A DNA stretch of 64,000 nucleotides from Cercis canadensis. Lineage: Eukaryota; Streptophyta; Magnoliopsida; Fabales; Fabaceae. Location: the NCBI GenBank assembly GCA_003255065.1, contig QAOA01001102.1, positions 1-64,000 of the forward strand. The letters are read 5' to 3'. This document shows positions 58,179 to 64,000 of this stretch, one piece after another; within the stretch, counting starts at the first letter, position 1; the number at the start of each line of letters is the position of its first letter. The notes below the pieces were generated by a model, which had not been told where the DNA came from, searched no databases, and worked only from the letters and a program-made list of their open reading frames with translations. The translations under genes were made by a program, and so were the position numbers.

Positions 58179-58517
58179 TGTGAGAACCATTAGAAAGGAT
58201 GATCAACAGTAAAACAACGAAGGAGAAGAAGAACAAATCAAAGAGAATGAAGAAAATATTTCTTGTATATTCTGCTAACTAACTAATACATTACATCAGA
58301 TGTGTATATATACAAAACAGTAAATGAAAGTAAAATGCCACGTAGGCATGCAACTCAGTCTTGACTAACTGCCTGATAACAAAATGGAACTATATCAGCT
58401 AACTAAGGTTAAGTAAATCATCTAATATAAACTACAGTACAGCTGGCTAACTCACTAGGCTAGTTATAAATAAACTATACAATCTAACTAATTAACTAAC
58501 TCATAAGATTCTGTACA
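58179..58517 (-). repeat. 3' LTR of the copia element (339 bp)
   Basis: Begins TGTGAGAACC and ends CTGTACA on the plus strand. It is the partner of 63507-63845 and the same length, with about nine substitutions between them. Confidence 0.95.
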
Positions 58518-61500
58518 TCCCCCCCTCAAGTTGGAGATTGGGAATGATGGAAATCAACCAATCCCAACTTGGACAGGAGAAGATTGAACTGAGGACCAGC
58601 AAGGTTTTTGGTGAAAACATCAGCGAGCTGAGCTTTGGAGGAGATGTGCTTGGGAAGAACAAAATCTGCCTTATATTTATCCCTGACCAAGTGACAGTCA
58701 ATTTCAAGGTGCTTGATGCGCTCATGGAATACTGGATTGGCAGTAATGTGCAAGGCAGCCAAGTTGTCACACCACAGAGGAATAGGCAATTGAAAAGGAA
58801 TACGTAAATCTTGAAGAATGTAGGTGATCCAGAGCAATTCACAAACTGTAGTAGCTAAACTACGATATTCTGCCTCTGCTGAAGACCGGCTAACAGTATT
58901 CTGTTTCTTGGTCTTCCAAGAAATTAGTGAAGAGCCAAGAAAGATGCAATAACCAATGATAGATCGCCTGGTGTCCTTGCATGCTGCCCAGTTAGCATCA
59001 CAATAAGCTGTAAGATTGAAACTAGAAGCAGAAGCAAAGAATAAACCATGAGAGAGTGTGCCTTTAAGGTACTTAAGCACATGGATAGCACCATTCAAGT
59101 GAGCTTGAGGAGGGCGATGCATATATTGGCTCAATTGATGCACTACATGAGTAATATCAGGCCTGGTTAAATTCAGATAGAGGAGGTGGCCAACAAGTCT
59201 GTGATATCTCTCTGGCTCAGGTAAAGCAGCACCAGCAGAGGAAAAATTCTGACCTTTTGGTAAAGGAGTAGCAGTGGGTTTTGCACCAAGCAAACCAGCA
59301 TCATGTAAGATGTCCAAGACATACTTACATTGTGTAACATAAGTCCCTCTTGCCCCTCGGGCAATTTCAAGACCCAAAAAATAATGAGCATCCCCTAAAT
59401 CCTTGATAGTAAAGGAATTATGCAGAAATGTTTTAACTTGGATGATGTCATGGTCATGAGTCCCAGTGACCAAAAACGTCATCAACATACACCAACAGAG
59501 CCAAGAAAGAGGTTGAGGTATGCAGTGTGAAGAGGCAATGATCATGAGGACTTTGAGTAAATCCATAAGCTTGAAGCTTAGCAGAAAACTCTAAGTTCCA
59601 TTGCCTAGAGGCCTGCTTCAAGCCATAGAGAGAACGTTTGAGCAAATAGACCTCATGAGGTTTGGCTTTGGTTTAACCTTGAGGAGGGTGCATGAAGACT
59701 TCCTCATCCAAATAACCATGGAGAAAGGCATTGTTAATGTCAAGTTGGTGAAGTCCCCACTGTTTGGCAGTCACAATACTAAAAAACATCCTCACAGTAA
59801 CTAATTTTGCAACAGGTGAGAAGCTATCCTTATAATGAATCCCCTCAATTTGATGATACCCTTTGGCAACTAAGCATGCCTTGTATCTGTCAATGGTCCC
59901 ATCAGGCAAGTGCTTGATTTTATAAACCCATTTGGAGCCAATAACCTTTTTACCAGGAGGTAAAGGAACTAAGTCCCAAGTATGATTGGATTCAAGAGCT
60001 TGTAATTCTTTATCCATGGCCTCAAGCCATTTGTCACTCTTGCTTGCATGATAATAAGAACTAGGTTCCGGAACAGAAGACACATTTGCAAGAAAAGACA
60101 TGTAGGAAGTAGTGAAAATAGGTGAGTGATGGTAAGGGAAGGTAGGTGGGGTATAACCAGTAAAATCAGGTGAGATATGGGCAGGTGAGGTATGAAGATT
60201 AGGCAGGTCTGAGGGAAGGAAAACATTGGAGACAAAATCTGACATCTAGGCAGGTTTCATCTTAAGTCTAGAGCTATGTCTTAAGGTGGAAGTAATAGGA
60301 ACAGGTGAAAGAGAAAGAGAGGGCTGAGGTGGGGAAGAAGGTGAGGTAAGAGGGTCTGGTAAGGAAGCAGGAGGTTCTAATATAGAATTGGGAAGTTCTG
60401 GTGTGTGATCAAGAACATCTGAGAGGACAGCAGTGGGAAAATCAGTAGAGGGAACCTCAGGAGCAATAAGATCAGTGGGAGGAGGTGGAGGAAGAGGAAG
60501 AGAAGCAGAAGCAGGTAAATCAATAGGTGGTACATGAAGACAGAAGTCATTTGTTGTGAGTGGAATAGTAACAAAAGGGAAAACATGCTCATGAAAAATA
60601 ACATCATGAGAGGTATAAATGTGATGAGATGTCAAGTCATAAACCCTATAAGCTTTATGTCCTGTGACAAAGCCAAGAAAAATGCATTTAAAAGCTCTAG
60701 TGTCAAACTTTCCTTTGTGTGGTTGAGTATTTGTGGCATAACAAAGGCAACCAAAAACTTTGAGAAGGTTATAATTTGGTTTGGTTTTATTGAGTAACTC
60801 ATAAGGAGTTTTCCAGTCTCAAAATTGGGTAGGCAATCTGTTTATGAGGTAGGTTGCCATTAAAAGAGAGTGGCCCCAGAATTTTGGAGGTAAGTGGACT
60901 TGGAACATGAGGGCTCGAGCAAGTTGTAGAAGATGCCTATGTTTTCATTCTACAATGCCATTTTGCTGAGGTGTATAGACACAACTCCTATGATGAAGAA
61001 TTCCTTGGTTAGACAATCCTTGGTTAGACAAGAAGGTTTGACACTCGTTGCTGGTAAATTCAGTACCATTATCTGTGCGAATGCATTTAATGTGTTTTTG
61101 AAACTGAGTGAGGATCATTTTGAAAAATGTCTTAAGAGTGGCAAGGGTTTGATGTTTATGTCTGAGTAAAAAGACCCAAGTAGCTCTACTGTAGTCATCT
61201 ACCACAGTAAGCATGTAATGAGCCCCTGTGATAGATGCTCTACTATAAGGGCCCCAGAGGTCTATGTGGAGGAGGTCAAATACTTGATCTGATCTGGTAG
61301 TGCTAAGGGGAAAAGGTAGTCTGTGTTGTTTTGATCTGTGGCAAACATCACAGGGGGTAGGTAAGGTAGTATTTATATCAATTAAGAAAGGAAGATGCTG
61401 TAAAGTCTTAAAGGAAGCATGACCAAATCTGTTATGCCATAAAACTATGGGAATTTTATTTCGATTATGATCAGTAGTACAGGGAAGAGTAGTAGAATTA

Positions 61501-62578
61501 CAAATTGAATTGCAAGAGGTATGTATGAAAGTATTCTGTTTATTACAAGGAAAAGAGGTAGTAGAAACAAGGAAGGATGATTTATCTAATGTGTAGAGAT
61601 TCCCAATGACTTTCCCAACTGCAAGGATAGCTTCAGTCTGTGGGTCCTACAAAAGACATTTGTCAGGATAAAACACAAACCGAATTTTAGCTGTGTGAGA
61701 GAGTTTTCGAACAGAAAGCAAGTTGAACTTGAAGCTTGGTATATAGAGAGCATCTGTTAGGGTTAAGGTAGGACTGAAGGTGACATCTCCTATTTGATGA
61801 ACTAGCTTAGTTGTTCCATCAGGTAAGTAAACAGGTGTAAGATGTTGTACTGGTTTTTTATGATGAAGGAGATCAGAGTTAATGCACATGTGATTGGAAG
61901 CTCTTGTGTCTACTATCTAAGTACCAGGATCTATATTATTTGCAGAAAGGAGAGCAAAATTAAAAGCTTTGTGTGAAGAATTACCTGCAAAATCTTCAAT
62001 ATTTGTGAAGTTAACATGATGACCTTCAAAACCTACTTGGCCCTTCATTAGCTTTAAGAATTCCTGTTGAATGATCTCTGCTAAAGAAGCTCGTTTATCA
62101 TTGAAGTGATCACCAACAAGGTCTCCACTGAGATCTAAAGGAGTATCAGCAAGGTGTGCCATGAATTTGCCTCTTGTAGCTTGCTTGGTACGTTGATATT
62201 TTAATTCCTTATACCAATCAGGGTAACCATGTAACTTGAAGCAAGAATCCTTAGTGTGACCATTGATGTTGCAGTGTGCGCATCTTTCATTTTTCTTGTC
62301 ATTGTTTTGCTTCTTGAAACTGCCTTTACCACCTCCAAAGCCTCTCCCCATGGGTCCTTTGACAAACATTGTAGAGTTTTCAACCTTCCCCAACATATGA
62401 ACATGTACCTCTCTTTGCTTCTCAACTCTTAAGATCATGAAGTAAGCTTTGTTAACCGAAGGCAAGGGGTCCATTACTAAAATCTGGTTTCGCAGATGAT
62501 CAAAATCATCATTGAGTCCCATCAGAAACTGCACCAATTTAGTGGAATAAGCAAGGTCTGAAACCTTCTTTGTGACAT

Positions 62579-63185
62579 CACAGTGACAGTTCTTGCAAGT
62601 ACATTGGGGAATTGGTTGTAGACAGAGTAGCTCATCCCATAATTTCTTCAGTTTGGTGAAATATTGCACTACTGATTGGTTTCCTTGAGAAACAGTACTG
62701 ATTTCCCTTTGAATATGATAAACCTGTGGTCCATTTGACTCACCAAACCGTTCCTCCAATTCCAACCACAAATCTCTAGCAGTTGAGGCATAAAGAAAAC
62801 TTCAACTATTTCCTTGGAAATAGAATTTAGAATCCATGATCTAATCATGCAATCTACCCTAATCCACTGATCATACTCAGCNCACAGTGACAGTTCTTGC
62901 AAGTACATTGGGGAATTGGTTGTAGACAGAGTAGCTCATCCCATAATTTCTTTAGTTTGGTGAAATATTGCACTACTGATTGGTTTCCTTGAGAAACAGT
63001 ACTGATTTCCCTTTGAATATGATAAACCTGTGGTCCATTTGACTCACCAAACCGTTCCTCCAATTCCAACCACAAATCTCTAGCAGTTGAGGCATAAAGA
63101 AAACTTCAACTATTTCCTTGGAAATAGAATTTAGAATCCATGATCTAATCATGCAATCTACCCTAATCCACTGATCATACTCAGC
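62579..63185. repeat. 303-bp direct repeat flanking a single N (assembly junction)
   Basis: 62579-62881 and 62883-63185 are near-identical copies separated by one N at 62882, the same pattern seen at five other places in the window. It should be treated as an assembly feature and not as part of the history of the element in which it lies. Confidence 0.85.
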
Positions 63186-63506
63186 AAAGCCTTCATCTGG
63201 CATAACACATCTGCCATTGATGAATCCAAGCTTTACCTTGGCGCCTAGGGCAATTCTAATTGATCGATTCCATGACAGATAATTATTACCTGTCAGAGGA
63301 GATGTAACAAGTTGCATTCCTGGATGATCTGAGCTTGCCAAAACTAGAGGATCTCCATTAAAATTGCTTCTTGATTCACTGTTAGAAGTTGCAGTTGCAG
63401 ACTCCATCTTTAACAGAATTGATAGTCAGTAATCTTCTAATCCTTCTGCAGAGAACGATCAAGATGTAGGTTCAAGCAAATTTGGATCGATTTTGCTTTG
63501 ATACCA

Positions 63507-63845
63507 TGTGAGAACCCTTAGAAAGGATGATCAACAGTAAAACAACGAAAGAGAAGAAGAATAAATCAGAGAGAATGAAGAAAATATTTCTTGTATATTC
63601 TGCTAACTAACTAATACATTACATCAGATGTGTATATATACAAAACAGTAAAGGAAAGTAAAATGCCACGTAGGCATGCAACTCAGTCTTGACTAACTGC
63701 CTGATAACAGAATGGAACTATATCAGCTAACTAAGGTTAAGTAAATCAACTAATATAAACTACAGTACAACTGGCTAACTCACTATGCTAGTTATAAATA
63801 AACTATACAATCTAACTAATTAACTAACTCATAAGATTCTGTACA
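63507..63845 (-). repeat. 5' LTR of the copia element (339 bp)
   Basis: Partner of 58179-58517. It is bordered internally by the tRNA primer-binding site and externally by the AAAAA target duplication. Confidence 0.95.
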
Positions 63846-63850
63846 AAAAA

Positions 63851-64000
63851 TAATTAAGAACAAGAGATATGCAATCAGATTTTCAGAATGAAAAAATTGA
63901 TGTATTAATTATATTTCTTAATTTGTTTCATTTCACAATTCGTAATAAAGTTAGTTAAAAATATGAAATAATTAAAAATCAATTAATGATAATTACATTC
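63851..64000 (+). mobile_element. Second Helitron, continuation beyond the copia insertion
   Basis: By position this is the resumed target of the copia insertion. It is AT-rich, has no gene, and has no terminus before the window ends. Confidence 0.45.

Larger units (their letters stand above)
58179..63845 (-). mobile_element. Ty1/copia LTR retrotransposon, broken, inserted in a Helitron
   Basis: This is a fossil copy read on the minus strand. Two 339-bp LTRs (TGT...ACA) flank the internal region, with a 5-bp target duplication AAAAA at 58174-58178 and 63846-63850. The primer-binding site (63495-63506) next to the 5' LTR is complementary to initiator methionine tRNA, and a purine tract adjoins the 3' LTR at 58518-58530. 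Order from the 5' end: Gag with a CCHC knuckle (63407 to about 61980), protease (about 61640-61900), integrase (about 60640-61600), reverse transcriptase (about 59150-60250) and RNase H (about 58530-59110). That order is diagnostic of Ty1/copia. The coding region is broken in roughly half a dozen or more places. The LTRs differ at about 9 of 339 sites, giving about 1-2 million years at commonly used plant rates. Confidence 0.95.

Overview
The window is nuclear DNA of a flowering plant. It is AT-rich, most coding is split by GT-AG introns, and plant transposon classes (Helitron, Mutator-like, CACTA, PIF/Harbinger, Ty1/copia, LINE) fill much of it. The one intact host gene is a plant-type JmjN/JmjC histone demethylase whose nearest remembered relatives are eudicot JMJ15/JMJ18, so a eudicot is most likely. 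I cannot name the species. Six of the nine single-N positions sit exactly between two near-identical direct copies of flanking sequence. This looks like a draft assembly of a heterozygous genome in which overlapping contig ends were joined without being merged.

Layout. 1-870: degenerate array of a roughly 23-bp repeat. 871-9040: gene-poor AT-rich DNA in which 2.45-5.60 kb is repeated at 6.41-9.04 kb. 9041-18455: a 9.4-kb Helitron with classical termini and a decayed LINE 3' end inside. 18471-24996: a Mutator-like element (MULE) with a 9-bp target duplication, long terminal inverted repeats, a three-exon transposase (minus strand) and a GRF zinc-finger ORF (plus strand). 25.4-28.6 kb: a short exon-like ORF cut by a PIF/Harbinger-like end, and a decayed Myb/SANT-like transposon ORF. 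28.8-35.3 kb: six recognisable exons of a broken beta-galactosidase gene (minus strand), with a CACTA element sitting in one of its introns. 35.3-42.3 kb: intergenic DNA with Mutator-like MITEs and microsatellites.

42361-52250: a complete JMJ18-like gene on the minus strand. Eleven coding exons with canonical splice sites sum to 3177 bp (1058 residues plus stop). The ATG lies in the second transcribed exon behind a 5'-UTR intron. 52.3-57.9 kb: intergenic DNA with two foldback elements and a possible solo MULE end. 57881-64000: the 5' end of a second Helitron of the same family, interrupted by a broken Ty1/copia element (58179-63845) with 339-bp LTRs.

How the parts relate. The only gene expected to act in the cell is the JMJ18-like chromatin regulator. 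The rest is a layered record of insertions: a Helitron into a duplicated block, a MULE within 7 bp of the Helitron terminus, CACTA into a beta-galactosidase intron, and copia into a Helitron. I found no convincing new biological system. The best leads are the MULE with its GRF partner, the Helitron family, and the assembly-junction pattern, which should be settled before any duplication here is interpreted.
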